A DNA stretch of 47,658 nucleotides from Endozoicomonas acroporae (GTDB lineage: Bacteria > Pseudomonadota > Gammaproteobacteria > Pseudomonadales > Endozoicomonadaceae): the NCBI RefSeq assembly GCF_002864045.1, contig NZ_PJPV01000084.1:1-47658 (forward strand), read 5' to 3'. The translations under genes were made by a program, and so were the position numbers. The notes beneath the pieces are model-generated. The model did not search any database. It was not told where the DNA came from and was given only the letters and a program-made list of their open reading frames with translations. The first letter of the stretch is position 1, and each line of letters starts with the position of its first letter. Positions 18,844-28,904 of the stretch are shown one piece after another.

Positions 18844-20158
18844 TCATGTTTCAGCCAAAACCCCTCCCCCAACCCGAGGCACCAACAACAACCTGGCCAA
18901 AGCAGGCAACAACCAAATAGCCCCGACCATATTCCAGACAAACATAAAGGTCAGCAAAATCCCCATATCCGCCTGAAATTTCAGCGGCGAGAAGATCCAG
19001 GTACCCACCCCAATGGCCAGTGTCACCCCGGTAAAGGTGACAGCTTTACCGGTTATTTTCAGCGTTGCGTAATAGGCTTCTTCCAGAGACATACCCTGCC
19101 TCATAAAACTCTCTAAACGACTGTAGATATATATTCCATAATCCACGCCAATCCCCACACCCAAGGCAATAACCGGCAGGGTCGCCACTTTTACACCGAT
19201 CCCCAGGTAAGACATCAGCGCCTGACAGAGCACCGAAGTCAGCCCCAGTGGAATAATAATGCAGAGCACCGCTTTCACTGAACGGAAGGTAATCAGGCAG
19301 AGAATACTGACCACCACATACACCCAGAACAGCATTTTATTCTGCGCCTGGGCAATAATCTCATTGATGGCCGCTTCTACTCCGGCATTACCGCTGGCCA
19401 TCACAAACTGGAACTCTTCGGTGTTATTGATAGCAGCAAACGCTTGAGTCGCCTGAACCACCCGCTCCAGTGTTTCAGCCTTGTGATCATCCAGGAACAG
19501 GATAATCGGCGCACTGGAACAGTCGGCATTAAACAGTGCAGCCGCATTCCCCACCGAGTTGTTCAGCACATAAGGGTTACGGGAGAGGCTTTGCCATTTC
19601 AGACTTCCTTCATTCAGCCCTTTAATCACCTGCTTGGACACGGTGACCAGCGAGAGCGCAGACTGAACCCCCGGCACATTCTCCATATGCCACATATATC
19701 GGTCGATGGCATCCATCACCGGATAACGGCTACAACCTTCGGGCTGAGTTTCCAGATAGGTGATGAACAGATCGGCACTGGTGGCGTAATGGCTATTAAT
19801 AAACAGGTTATCCAGGTTGTAACGGGAGTCCGGATGAAACTCCGGGGCACCGGGGTCAAGATCACCAATTTTCAGGTCAGTTGCCTGGTAAGCACCCGCA
19901 GCAAAGCCCAGCAGGGCAATCAGAATAGACACCGGCATCACCTTCGGGCTGGCCAGTTTGGCGACCACTTGCCAGACCCGGGACTCCTGCTGCTGGCTTT
20001 TTCTGGCATGGTCAACGGAGCGTTTGCTGACTGTGATAAACGACATCAGCACAGGCAGCAGAACCAGGTTGGTTAAAATGATGGTCGCAACCCCGATACT
20101 GGCAGTAATCGCCAGATCCTGAATCACCTGAATATCAATCACCAGCAGGGTAAGGAAT
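18844..20158 (-). pseudogene. 5'-truncated RND/MMPL superfamily exporter
   Basis: This is the C-terminal part of an RND exporter of about 770-800 residues. It begins within the first membrane domain (L-T-L-L-V-I-D-I-Q-V-I-Q-D-L-A-I). It then has a periplasmic loop of about 220 residues and the second membrane domain, with G-V-G-I-G-V-D-Y-G-I-Y. About 330 N-terminal residues, including the first transmembrane helices, are missing. The break falls exactly at the palindromic element at 20159-20319. A formal ATG inside that element (20253) would add about 30 unrelated residues. Loss of half of the first membrane domain makes function unlikely. Confidence 0.82.
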
Positions 20159-20319
20159 TGTCCCGAAATAATTTCCACATTTTGAACTCGATCTCCGTTC
20201 ATCCTGAGGCTTGTCGAAGGGTGATTGGCACAATACAAGAGGCCGAAGCTCACGCCCTTAGACAGGCTCAGGACGAACGTAGTCTTGAAACTCAGAAATG
20301 TGGAAATTATTTCAGGACA
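20159..20319. mobile_element. Small palindromic MITE-like element
   Basis: The 161-bp element has inverted ends: TGTCCCGAAATAATTTCC on the left, and the complement of TGTCCTGAAATAATTTCC on the right, continuing into ACATTT. Nested inside is a second inverted pair, around GTTCATCCTGAGGCTTGTC and its near-complement. It encodes nothing. No clear target duplication is visible. It sits exactly where the RND gene is truncated. A 26-bp match to its left border recurs at 42505. Confidence 0.75.
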
Positions 20320-20366
20320 GCACCTGAACCGGCACCTTATTCAGGAAGCCGGCTTACAACGAAACA

Positions 20367-23024
20367 TCAGAGGCTCTTGGTGACCACTTCATAAACATCA
20401 GAAGAAAGGCCGGGCGTTGCTTTAATTCTCTCCAGTGCCTTACGCATACGTTTACGGCAGCCAGGCTCAAATTTACGCCAGCGGGTTAAAGGCGTCATCA
20501 GCCGTGCAGCAATCTGCGGGTTTTTCTTATCAAGATCCAGCAGCTGATCCGTCAGAAACTCATACCCCAGGCCATCCACACGGTGAAACTGCTTCATATT
20601 GCCGGCAAAACCACCCAGCACAGAACGCAGCTTGTTAGGACTGGTGGCATCAAAAATCTCATGCTGCATCAGTGCCAGAATATGTTCCAGGGTTCCCAGT
20701 GATGGGCTGGCGGCCTGTACCGACAGCCACTGGTCCATGACATTGGTATCGTCCTGATAACGTTCCAGGAAATCCGCCAGCACTTCCTCAATCAGCTCCC
20801 GATCCTGACAGCCCGCATTAACGATACTGGCCAGTGCCGCAAAACGATCGGTCATATTGGACGCGCCGTGATACTGCTGCTCCGCCAGCGCCAACATGCC
20901 TTTATCATCCAGACTGGTCAGATAGGACAGACTGATATTTTTCAATGTGCGTTCAGCAATATCTTCCGCCTCAGGTCGGTAAGGCTTATTGATGCTTAAA
21001 GAGCGCCACAGAGTTTCCAGCGACTCACGGTGCGCAGATGCAATCGCATTCTTGACAGTCAGGCGTGCCTGATGAATAAACTGCGGGTAAACCTCAATCG
21101 CCTGTTCCGCCAGGGACGCTTCTGATGGCAATGACAGCATCTCGGCTTTTACCGCCAGATCCAGCGACTCATCGGTGATAATCGTCCCAAACGCCTTGAT
21201 CAGGCTTTCATCCGGGCTGCACTCCCTGCCCTGTTCCAGGGCCGCCACCATCTCATCAATCACACCACTGGCCAGGCGCTGGCTGGCATCCCAGCGGTTA
21301 AAGTGATCGCTGTCGTTTTCCATCAGGAACAGCAGGTCATCACGGGAGTAGTCATACCGGACCCGCACCGGCGCAGAGAACCCTCTTAATATAGAAGGCA
21401 GTGGGCGCTCTTCAATATTTTCAAAGGTGAAGGTTTCCTTGTCCTGTTTGACATCCAGTACCTGATCGGTGTCTCCGGCGTTATTAAGCGGCAGATCCTC
21501 ACCTTCTCCGTCCAGCAGGCCAATACGTACCGGAATATGGAACGGCAGCTTTTCCTTCTGCCCCGGTGTCGCAGGACAGGATTGCTCAATGGTCAGGCGG
21601 TACTGCCTGTTCTCTTCATCGTATTCATCACTGACCTTAAGTACTGGCGTACCTGCCTGGCTGTACCAACGGCGGAACTGGCCCAGGTCGCGGCCAGAAG
21701 CATCTTCCATGGCTTTGACAAAATCTTCGCAGGTCACGGCCTGACCATCATGGCGGGCAAAGTAAAGATCTGACCCTTTGCGGAAATCCTCTGGCCCGAG
21801 AATGCCATGGATCATCCGTACGACTTCCGCCCCTTTTTCATAAACGGTGACGGTGTAGAAATTGGCAATCTCAATAAACGACTCAGGTCTTACCGGATGC
21901 GCCATTGGCCCGGCATCTTCGGCAAACTGGGCGGTACGGAGAATATTGACATCCTCAATTCGTTTTACCCCACGGGAGTTCATATCCGCAGAAAATTCCG
22001 AATCCCGGAACACGGTAAAACCTTCTTTCAGGCTCAGCTGAAACCAATCCCGGCAGGTGACCCGGTTACCGGACCAGTTGTGGAAATACTCGTGGGCAAC
22101 AATCGCTTCAACCCGCTGGAAGCGGGCATCTGTCGCCGTTTCCGGGCTGGCCAGCACACAGGCTGAATTAAAGATATTCAGCCCTTTGTTTTCCATGGCC
22201 CCCATATTGAAATGATCAACGGCGACGATCATGAAAATATCCAGATCGTATTCACGACCATAGACCTGTTCATCCCACTTCATGGATTTCTGCAGAGAGA
22301 TCATGGCATGATCGCACTGGTCAATATTGTGCGCTTCGGTAAACAGCCTCAGCGTCACCTCACGGCCACTCATGGTGGTAAAGTGATCTTCCACATACTG
22401 CAAATTACCCGCGACCAGGGCAAACAGGTAGCTTGGCTTTTTGAAGGGGTCTTCCCAGGTGACAAAGTGCCTGCCATGGTCCAGTTCGCCACGTTCAATA
22501 TCATTACCATTGGAGAGAAGCACCGGATACGCTGCCTTGTCGGCGGTGATTCGGGTGATAAACCGGGACATCACATCGGGACGGTCCAGGTAGTAGGTAA
22601 TCTTGCGAAAACCTTCTGCCTCGCACTGGGTACAAAACATACCATTGGATTTATAGAGCCCTTCCAGGGAGGTGTTTTCCTGGGGCTTGATGCGGCAGAC
22701 GGTTTTTAAAGTGAACGCTTCTGTGGGTGAGGCAATCCTGAGAAAACCATCCGCTTCCCTGAAGTCCGTGAATGGCTGGTCATCAATTTCAAGAGAAAGA
22801 AGTTCAAGGTTATCCCCCACCAGTACCAGCTCAGGAAGCTTGTTCTGCGGAGCGTTTTCAGCAGTGCTGGCTGAGGGATTATCAGGATTACGACGAATAC
22901 TCAGCACTGAGGTAACCATCGCATGGTCTTCAAAGAGATCAAAGGTCAGGTTGGTCTGATCAATCCAGTAGTCAGGTGCCTGATAATCTTTCAGGTAAAT
23001 CGCTTTTGGTTGCGAGTCTTTCAT
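20367..23024 (-). CDS. pepN: Aminopeptidase N (M1 family)
   Basis: This zinc metallopeptidase removes N-terminal residues from peptides in the cytosol. Numbered from an upstream in-frame ATG at 23033, the exopeptidase motif G-A-M-E-N is at 278-282. The zinc motif H-E-Y-F-H is at 314-318 with the third ligand E337, and a catalytic Tyr lies near 398 in T-V-T-V-Y-E-K-G. I chose the ATG at 23024 (885 residues) because AGGA sits 8 nt upstream of it, while the ATG at 23033 has none. Length matches E. coli PepN (870). It heads a conserved same-strand block in the order seen in Pseudomonas. Confidence 0.96.
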   Translation of the reverse strand: MKDSQPKAIYLKDYQAPDYWIDQTNLTFDLFEDHAMVTSVLSIRRNPDNPSASTAENAPQNKLPELVLVGDNLELLSLEIDDQPFTDFREADGFLRIASPTEAFTLKTVCRIKPQENTSLEGLYKSNGMFCTQCEAEGFRKITYYLDRPDVMSRFITRITADKAAYPVLLSNGNDIERGELDHGRHFVTWEDPFKKPSYLFALVAGNLQYVEDHFTTMSGREVTLRLFTEAHNIDQCDHAMISLQKSMKWDEQVYGREYDLDIFMIVAVDHFNMGAMENKGLNIFNSACVLASPETATDARFQRVEAIVAHEYFHNWSGNRVTCRDWFQLSLKEGFTVFRDSEFSADMNSRGVKRIEDVNILRTAQFAEDAGPMAHPVRPESFIEIANFYTVTVYEKGAEVVRMIHGILGPEDFRKGSDLYFARHDGQAVTCEDFVKAMEDASGRDLGQFRRWYSQAGTPVLKVSDEYDEENRQYRLTIEQSCPATPGQKEKLPFHIPVRIGLLDGEGEDLPLNNAGDTDQVLDVKQDKETFTFENIEERPLPSILRGFSAPVRVRYDYSRDDLLFLMENDSDHFNRWDASQRLASGVIDEMVAALEQGRECSPDESLIKAFGTIITDESLDLAVKAEMLSLPSEASLAEQAIEVYPQFIHQARLTVKNAIASAHRESLETLWRSLSINKPYRPEAEDIAERTLKNISLSYLTSLDDKGMLALAEQQYHGASNMTDRFAALASIVNAGCQDRELIEEVLADFLERYQDDTNVMDQWLSVQAASPSLGTLEHILALMQHEIFDATSPNKLRSVLGGFAGNMKQFHRVDGLGYEFLTDQLLDLDKKNPQIAARLMTPLTRWRKFEPGCRKRMRKALERIKATPGLSSDVYEVVTKSL

Positions 23025-23073
23025 CTTGTCCATCCTGTTGTCTTTTTCATAAGCGTTTGCACAGGGACTGTGA

Positions 23074-23952
23074 TTAATTTACAGCCACGCTCACCTCATA
23101 GGCGGTATGTTTACGAATATTGACCACACCATTATCAAAAATCAGATACTGTCCCTTGATACCCAATAGCGTGCCTTCAATCAGCGGCTCCTTGTCAAAG
23201 GATCGGGATGTCACTTTGGCGGGGTATTCAATAACCGGGTAATCAATATTCAGTACGGCAGAAGAGTCGATATCTACTGACTTTACACCTGCCAAAGGTT
23301 GTATCGCCTGAATGCCAAATTGCTCCTGCAATGCGGTAATCCGACTATTGTTCATGTCCAACAGTTCCCTGGCGGTATCCTGCAGGTCCAGAGGGTCAGC
23401 GGGTCCCTTCAGCATAGCCCGCCAGTTGGTCCGGTCATTGATAAATTCCTTGAAAATCACTTCCAGCAGCCCCGATTGCTGACGGGTCGCCACGCGAATA
23501 AATGGCATGGCCTGCGTGGCACCCTGGTCAATCCAGCGGGTTGGCACCTGGGTTGCCCGGGTAATGCCAACCTTCAGACCGGATGAGTTGGCCAGATAGA
23601 CGACATGATCTGTCATACAGAATGTCTCTCCCCAGGCGGGATCACGACAGGTACCCTGATGATAATGGCATTTTTCCGGACTCATAATGCAGCTGTCACA
23701 TTGGGGCAGCTTTTTAAAACAGGGATAGCAGAACCCCTGGTTAAAACTCTTTTTGGTTTTCCGGCCACAGTGGCAGCAATGAATTTCCCCCTGGTACTGC
23801 ATGGACAACTTTTGCCCCAGCAGCTCATTTAATGGCAGCAATTGATCGCCAACGGGCAGTTGGTAGGTAACCTGGCTCTTGCTGTTGTCAGTCCCGGTCA
23901 ACAGGTCTGAATGCATTTTGCTGAGCGATCCGGTGATGGTACTTTCGGACAC
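23074..23952 (-). CDS. DUF2797 family protein
   Basis: The protein has 292 residues from the GTG at 23952. This start gives the usual short lead to the conserved G-x-L-S-K-M, with AAGAG about 7 nt upstream. A TTG at 23997 would add 15 residues. It has paired C-x2-C sites near the N-terminus (H-C-C-H-C-G-R-K-T-K-K-S-F, then C-Y-P-C) and a third Cys/His cluster (Q-C-D-S-C-I-M-S-P-E-K-C-H), so it probably binds zinc or iron-sulfur. A GIY-YIG-like core follows (V-Y-L-A-N-S-S-G-L-K-V-G-I-T-R). The function of the family is unknown. It lies between pepN and yeaC, as in Pseudomonas. Confidence 0.88.
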   Translation of the reverse strand: MSESTITGSLSKMHSDLLTGTDNSKSQVTYQLPVGDQLLPLNELLGQKLSMQYQGEIHCCHCGRKTKKSFNQGFCYPCFKKLPQCDSCIMSPEKCHYHQGTCRDPAWGETFCMTDHVVYLANSSGLKVGITRATQVPTRWIDQGATQAMPFIRVATRQQSGLLEVIFKEFINDRTNWRAMLKGPADPLDLQDTARELLDMNNSRITALQEQFGIQAIQPLAGVKSVDIDSSAVLNIDYPVIEYPAKVTSRSFDKEPLIEGTLLGIKGQYLIFDNGVVNIRKHTAYEVSVAVN

Positions 23953-24027
23953 AGTTGTACTCTTGTGTAGGGTAAGAACGGCCCTGTTATCAACCAACAG
24001 AGCGACACCAATATGAATAGAGAATAT

Positions 24028-24297
24028 TCAGTTCCTGAAACGAAGGATGGTGGCCTCTTCAGCAGAGCTGTCCTCTTTAGAAGATGTACCACCGGATTTG
24101 CACTTGCCGGGCATATAGCCGACCCGTTGTGACTCTGGCAGGTGTTCGTGTTCATAGACAATCACCGCCTGCAGGCTGACATCCCGTTCTTCTTCCGTCA
24201 TGGCCCGTCCATCAGGCCACTTACCCAGTTCCAGGGCCAACTTCAATGCCTGATGGATAGCAGGCGTCATCTTCTCCAGAAAAGCATCTAACTGCAT
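24028..24297 (-). CDS. yeaC: YeaC family protein (DUF1315)
   Basis: The 89-residue protein matches YeaC. It has the N-terminal M-T-P x6 L helix, then L-E-L-G-K-W-P-D-G-R-A-M-T at residues 22-34, and a C-terminal tail rich in Ser and Glu. YeaC function is unknown. It starts 15 bp after the rhomboid gene, which indicates one transcript. Confidence 0.88.
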   Translation of the reverse strand: MQLDAFLEKMTPAIHQALKLALELGKWPDGRAMTEEERDVSLQAVIVYEHEHLPESQRVGYMPGKCKSGGTSSKEDSSAEEATILRFRN

Positions 24298-24312
24298 GGT
24301 ATCGAATCCTTT

Positions 24313-25194
24313 TCAATCCTTTTCTATAAAGCGTCTTTCTTTAAACAGCAAACCGGCAATGGCACCCAGCAGACAACCTGCCACAAGGCCTCCGGTATGT
24401 GCGGCATTGGCCATATTACCAAAGCCAATACTGCCCAAAACGCCGGTATAACCCACCACCAGCCAGGTCAGCATAAAGCCGTAGTAAAACGGCGGGAGTC
24501 CAAACTGCCAGTTCCGGTCCACCTTTTCCCGGGTCATGCAATACCCCATCAGGCCGTACACCACACCGGAAAAGCCGCCAAAAATAGTATCATCCCCAGC
24601 CCAGAAGTACTGGGTAACATTGGAAATCACCGCAGTAAAGACGATGATGGCCAGTAGATGAATGCCCCCCTGACGAGTCTCCAGCCGACTGCCAAAAATA
24701 TACAGAGCCAGCATATTGAACGCCAGATGGCTCAGGCCAAAATGAAGAAAGATCGGACTGATCAACCGCCAGTATTCCCCCTGCTCAAGCCCCATGCCAA
24801 AACTGCCAAAGTAGAGATAACCATTAGCCACCTCGAAGGGAATAAAGGAGAACCAGGCTATTGCCTGCCAGTTGGCACCGGCCCGGGTGATCAGCGCGAC
24901 CACCATACAGGCCACCATAAACAGCAAGGTGACCGGTATGCTCTGCCAGGGAATACTCTTGAGCAAAGCACCCGCATTCACACCGGCCCTGGGGGGCGCT
25001 GCCAGCACTTGTAAATCACCGGACTGCCACTGCTGATAAAGGCTGGTGACAATACGGGACTTTTCCTCATTCTCAGTCCAGATCACCTGTTTGCCTGACT
25101 CTTCTGTGACCTTATGGGGAATCCCCCGGGCATAGAGAAAGTAGGATAGGTCGCTCAGGTCGATGTCTCCGGGGAGTTCCAATGCCCTATGCAT
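24313..25194 (-). CDS. glpG: Rhomboid family intramembrane serine protease
   Basis: The 293-residue protein has a soluble N-terminal domain of about 80 residues, as in GlpG, followed by six to seven membrane segments. The catalytic dyad is visible: S209 in G-G-F-S-G-V-V-Y-G and H266 in N-A-A-H-T-G-G. The oxyanion helix H-F-G-L-S-H-L-A-F-N is at 151-160. It cleaves membrane proteins within the bilayer; its substrates are unknown. It lies 21 bp downstream of nadK and 15 bp upstream of yeaC on the same strand, so an operon is likely. Confidence 0.92.
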   Translation of the reverse strand: MHRALELPGDIDLSDLSYFLYARGIPHKVTEESGKQVIWTENEEKSRIVTSLYQQWQSGDLQVLAAPPRAGVNAGALLKSIPWQSIPVTLLFMVACMVVALITRAGANWQAIAWFSFIPFEVANGYLYFGSFGMGLEQGEYWRLISPIFLHFGLSHLAFNMLALYIFGSRLETRQGGIHLLAIIVFTAVISNVTQYFWAGDDTIFGGFSGVVYGLMGYCMTREKVDRNWQFGLPPFYYGFMLTWLVVGYTGVLGSIGFGNMANAAHTGGLVAGCLLGAIAGLLFKERRFIEKD

Positions 25195-25215
25195 AATGTG
25201 AAAAAAGTCCTTGAA

Positions 25216-26100
25216 TTAACAACGCTCTTCCTGGTAGTTCCAACGCAACTTGGAACGACAGGACTCATAAAAATTATGATTCAGAGGGTGCAGCAGCTTT
25301 AAACGCTGAGACTTCTTATGAATCGTGATTTCATCCCCCGGTGCCGAGGTGATATGAATCTGTCCATCACAGCTGATCTGCGGGGAAATGGTGTTTTCAT
25401 GGCGAATCACCAGTTTCAGCTCGCTATCGCCATCCACCACCAGGGGACGGTTGGTTAACATGTGGGGGTACATAGGCACCAGAACAATGGCGTCCAGCCT
25501 GGGGTGCATAATGGGACCACCGCCAGACAGCGCGTAGGCGGTTGAACCGGTTGGCGTGGCAATAATCAGTCCATCAGCCCGCTGCTTGTAAACGAACTGC
25601 CCATCGATATACAGTTCAAACTCAATGATTCGGGTCGACTTGCCGGGATGCAGCACCACATCATTCAGCGCATCCCCCTGGCCGATCACCTTGCCCTGGC
25701 GGCGAACGCGGGCCTCAAGAAGAAAACGACTCTCGGCCAGGTAGCGTCCCTCAAGCACTTCTGCCAGCTGGTCATCCAGTTCATCCGGGGAGATATCGGT
25801 CAAAAAACCCAATCGCCCGCGGTTGATACCGATCACGGGAATATCGTACAGCGCCAGTGTGCGGGCCGCGCCCAGCATACTGCCATCACCACCCACAACG
25901 ATCACCAGGTCACACTGCTGCCCCATTTGCTCACGGCTGATCATGGAAAAGGAGTGACCCGGCAACAGACCGTCCAGCTGTTCATCCAGAACTACGGTCA
26001 CCCCACGCTGCTGCAGAAAGTCTGCCAGATGCCTTAGAGTATCCTCCACCTGAATACGCCCCTGGCGGCCGGTTACTCCGACAATTTTGAAGTGTTCCAT
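25216..26100 (-). CDS. nadK: NAD kinase
   Basis: This 294-residue ATP-dependent NAD kinase makes NADP. The catalytic G-G-D-G motif is at residues 70-73, N-R-G-R-L-G-F-L-T-D at 93-102, and the NAD-binding region T-P-T-G-S-T-A-Y-A-L-S-G-G-G-P follows. Length fits the family. It is the first gene of the nadK-rhomboid-yeaC-DUF2797-pepN run. Ancestrally it was probably divergent from DUF1853, but about 5.4 kb of effector-like genes now separate the two. Confidence 0.97.
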   Translation of the reverse strand: MEHFKIVGVTGRQGRIQVEDTLRHLADFLQQRGVTVVLDEQLDGLLPGHSFSMISREQMGQQCDLVIVVGGDGSMLGAARTLALYDIPVIGINRGRLGFLTDISPDELDDQLAEVLEGRYLAESRFLLEARVRRQGKVIGQGDALNDVVLHPGKSTRIIEFELYIDGQFVYKQRADGLIIATPTGSTAYALSGGGPIMHPRLDAIVLVPMYPHMLTNRPLVVDGDSELKLVIRHENTISPQISCDGQIHITSAPGDEITIHKKSQRLKLLHPLNHNFYESCRSKLRWNYQEERC

Positions 26101-26146
26101 AAACTCAGTGATGTCGCCTTAGAATGTGAGTGAGTATACGTTAGTC

Positions 26147-26248
26147 ATGAACAGATTTTTACATCAAAGCATACATCATACTCTTCAACAGGTTCTACAA
26201 AAGACAGTAGAGTGGTGCTCCACCCAAAGAAGGCCCAAGATAAAATAA
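26147..26248 (+). pseudogene. Duplicated 5' fragment of the DUF1853 gene
   Basis: The first 15 codons match the start of the intact DUF1853 gene at 31573 (M-N-R-F-x-H-Q-S-I-H-H-T-L-Q-Q) with only three base differences. After a 12-bp insertion there is a further match through T-V-E-W. The frame then diverges and stops after 33 residues. The upstream bases GTATA and CGT/GTCA are also similar. It therefore marks the other side of the inserted effector block. Confidence 0.8.
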
Positions 26249-26281
26249 TTTGATGCAAATCAGAATCCGGAACAAGGTCGT

Positions 26282-28798
26282 TCAGTTAACCTGAGGCGAC
26301 GATATCCTTGATTGTTTTGAATCGTTACTTAAGACGCTATCAATAGCCTGTGTAACATACGTCTCGAAGCATTCCCGTTTGCCATTTTCCAGTACCACGT
26401 AGAGTCCGGAAATATCATCGCCCCAGGTCGCCACCAGCAGTTTTTTTTTGACCTCATCGCTGAAAGGACTGGCCATGACCAAACTCAGGTAATCCCTGAC
26501 GCACGCCTCATGGCCATTTTGCAGCGCCTTGAACAGCCCCGTAAAACCCTTACCGGATTTCGCCAGCAGCAGATCCAGTTTGATCTCGTCGCTGAAGGCG
26601 CTGTCCATCACCCGCCCACAGTAACTCTTGACGCACTCACCATGGCCATTTTGCAATGCCTCGAAGAGCCCGGGAACACCATCGTTGGATTTCGCCCTCA
26701 GCAGGTTCTGTTTGATCTCGTCACTCAAGGCGCTGGCCAGGACCCGATCCAGGTAACTCCTGACGCACTCAACATAGCCATTTTGCAGTGCCACGTAGAG
26801 CCCGGGTAACCCCTTGGGGGATTTCGCCATCAGCAGATTCTGTTTGACCTCGTCGCTCAGGGAGCTGGCCAGGATCAGATCCAGGTAACTCTGCACAAAC
26901 TCCTCCTGGCCGTTTTCCAGTGCCACGAAGAGCCCGGGAAAACCACTGTCGGATTTCGCCATCAGCAGATTCTGTTTGATCTCGTCGCTCAGGGAGCTGG
27001 CCAGGACCCGATCCAGGTAACTCTTGACGCACTCCCCATGGCCTTTCAGCAGCGCCACGCAGAGTCCGGGAAAACCCTTGGGGGATTTGACCATCAGCAG
27101 GTCCTGTTTGACCTCGTCGCTCAAGGAGCTGGCCAGGACCCGATCCACGTAACTTTTCACGCACTCAACATGGCCATTTTGCAGTGCTACGTAGAGCCCG
27201 GGAAAACCATCGTTGGATTTCGCCCTGATCAGGTCCTGTTTGATCTCGTCACTCAGGGCGCTGGCCAGAACCCGATCCAGGTAACTCGCGACGCACTCAC
27301 TATGGCCATATCGCAGTGCCTCAAAGAGTCCGGGAAAACCCTTGGGGGATTTCGCCATCAGCAGGTTATGTTTGAACTCGTCACTGAAGGGGCTGGCCAT
27401 GACACAATCCAGGTAATTCCTGACGCACTCAACATGGCCATTTCGCAGTGCTGCGAAAAGCCCGGGATAACCCCTGGGGGATTTCACCATCAGCAGATTC
27501 TGTTTGACCTCGTCGCTCAGGGAGCTGGCCATGACCCGATCCAGGTAACTCTTCACGCACTCCCCGTGGCCGTTTTGCAGTGCCATGTAGAGCCCAGGAA
27601 AACCACTGTCGGATTTCGCCATCAACAGATCCTGTTTGACTTCGTCGCTCAAGGAGCTGGCCAGGACCCAATCCAGGTATTTCCTGACGCACTCCCCATG
27701 GCCCTTTTGTAATGCCATGTGCAGTCCTGGTACACCCTGGTCATTTTTAGCCATCAGGGCAATCTTTTGATGATATGGATCAAGCCGGTTCAGTTGCCCC
27801 ATGAATTGATCCACCATTTGTGCAGAAAAATGTCCATTTCTGAGCATTAAAAACAGGATGGACGAATTCATATCCGCCAGAATCCTGACCAATGAGTTAC
27901 CGGCCCGGCTCTCAACCGTTGTCGTGGTTAAACATCCCCCCAAAGAAGACTCAGGGTAATAGGATTTGATTGAATAAGAATCCGGGACAAGGTGCTCTAT
28001 GTTAATCACCTTCAGGGTTTGCAGGTCATGGACGATGAGCCGTCGGACTCTCAGGGTGTCGTTGGGATCATAAAAGGCCAGTTTTATTTCCGGTCGCTCA
28101 GGCGACCAGTTTATCTTTAGAGCCATCACATGGTTCGATGACGAAAACAGATAGGTTTTATTTTGTTCGCTATCGACCAGCTGCTGTTGACAAGCTGCAT
28201 AAATTGCCTGGCCCAAGCCAGCCCGGTCAAAATAATAACCTTCCTGTGCAGTTTTATAGCCATCAGCCGTGGTGTCATCCAGGGCCTGATCCATTTTAAT
28301 ACCGCTGTGTCGGGAAATTTTATCAAGCTGATCAATAGACGTGAATTTGCCAACCTCTTTCGTGCCAAACTTGCCTGTAGCAAACGCATAGGCCAAATGC
28401 CTGCAAGTAATCGGTTTATGATCAAAGAGATTGTTCGCTCTACAGTTGAATCTTCTCAGCTCGCCCTTTGATACGTATTGCAAAATCCCCAAGGTATTAA
28501 CAGGCAGGGCCTCTGTCGAAGACTCTATGGATGTATTGCCACTAACCAGGGGCTTATCCACCTGCAACAGGTAAGTGCGTCCCTGACGATTAAGTTGTTC
28601 GATTTTGTGGCTAATCAGAGATGCATGTTGGGGAACATTGGCAGACTTACTCTTCTTTTCCCCGGGAATGTTGTTTGGGTCAACAGAATTAATGGCCCGC
28701 GAAAATCCAGTGATGAGTATCTCTTCATTGACAGATTGAGAATCCTTCTGCGGTGCTCCAGCAGATGAGCGAGGAGGATTCTGCCTGATATTGTACAT
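26282..28798 (-). CDS. ShET2/EspL-like cysteine protease with eleven 44-residue repeats, copy 1
   Basis: The 838-residue protein has three parts. Residues 1-110 are polar and effector-like. Residues of about 110-345 resemble the ShET2/OspD/EspL family, with a candidate triad C132 (I-T-C-R-H-L-A), H223 (S-N-H-V-M-A-L) and D244 (F-Y-D-P-N). The spacings of 91 and 21 are close to the 84 and 22 I recall for EspL (C47, H131, D153). Residues 349-832 are eleven repeats of 44 residues (pattern F-P-G-L-x2-A-L-x-N-G-H-x-E-C-V-x2-Y-L-D), ankyrin-like in their G-H signature but longer than the standard 33. EspL cleaves RHIM-domain proteins of the host necroptosis pathway; the targets here are unknown. 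A paralogue lies directly upstream. Confidence 0.8.
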   Translation of the reverse strand: MYNIRQNPPRSSAGAPQKDSQSVNEEILITGFSRAINSVDPNNIPGEKKSKSANVPQHASLISHKIEQLNRQGRTYLLQVDKPLVSGNTSIESSTEALPVNTLGILQYVSKGELRRFNCRANNLFDHKPITCRHLAYAFATGKFGTKEVGKFTSIDQLDKISRHSGIKMDQALDDTTADGYKTAQEGYYFDRAGLGQAIYAACQQQLVDSEQNKTYLFSSSNHVMALKINWSPERPEIKLAFYDPNDTLRVRRLIVHDLQTLKVINIEHLVPDSYSIKSYYPESSLGGCLTTTTVESRAGNSLVRILADMNSSILFLMLRNGHFSAQMVDQFMGQLNRLDPYHQKIALMAKNDQGVPGLHMALQKGHGECVRKYLDWVLASSLSDEVKQDLLMAKSDSGFPGLYMALQNGHGECVKSYLDRVMASSLSDEVKQNLLMVKSPRGYPGLFAALRNGHVECVRNYLDCVMASPFSDEFKHNLLMAKSPKGFPGLFEALRYGHSECVASYLDRVLASALSDEIKQDLIRAKSNDGFPGLYVALQNGHVECVKSYVDRVLASSLSDEVKQDLLMVKSPKGFPGLCVALLKGHGECVKSYLDRVLASSLSDEIKQNLLMAKSDSGFPGLFVALENGQEEFVQSYLDLILASSLSDEVKQNLLMAKSPKGLPGLYVALQNGYVECVRSYLDRVLASALSDEIKQNLLRAKSNDGVPGLFEALQNGHGECVKSYCGRVMDSAFSDEIKLDLLLAKSGKGFTGLFKALQNGHEACVRDYLSLVMASPFSDEVKKKLLVATWGDDISGLYVVLENGKRECFETYVTQAIDSVLSNDSKQSRISSPQVN
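26303..27754 (-). repeat. Eleven tandem 132-bp coding repeats (copy 1)
   Basis: The units are exactly 132 bp (44 codons) and highly similar, with short stretches identical between distant units. The last two are most diverged, as is usual at array ends. The array is prone to length change by recombination. Confidence 0.9.
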
Positions 28799-28904
28799 AG
28801 GCTAATGGGTGTTTATCCGTAGTCTGTGATCCTTATTACGGTAGACAATAAGAGGCTGTTTTAAAAATTATTGATCATTAAATCAGAATCCGGGACAAGG
28901 TCGT

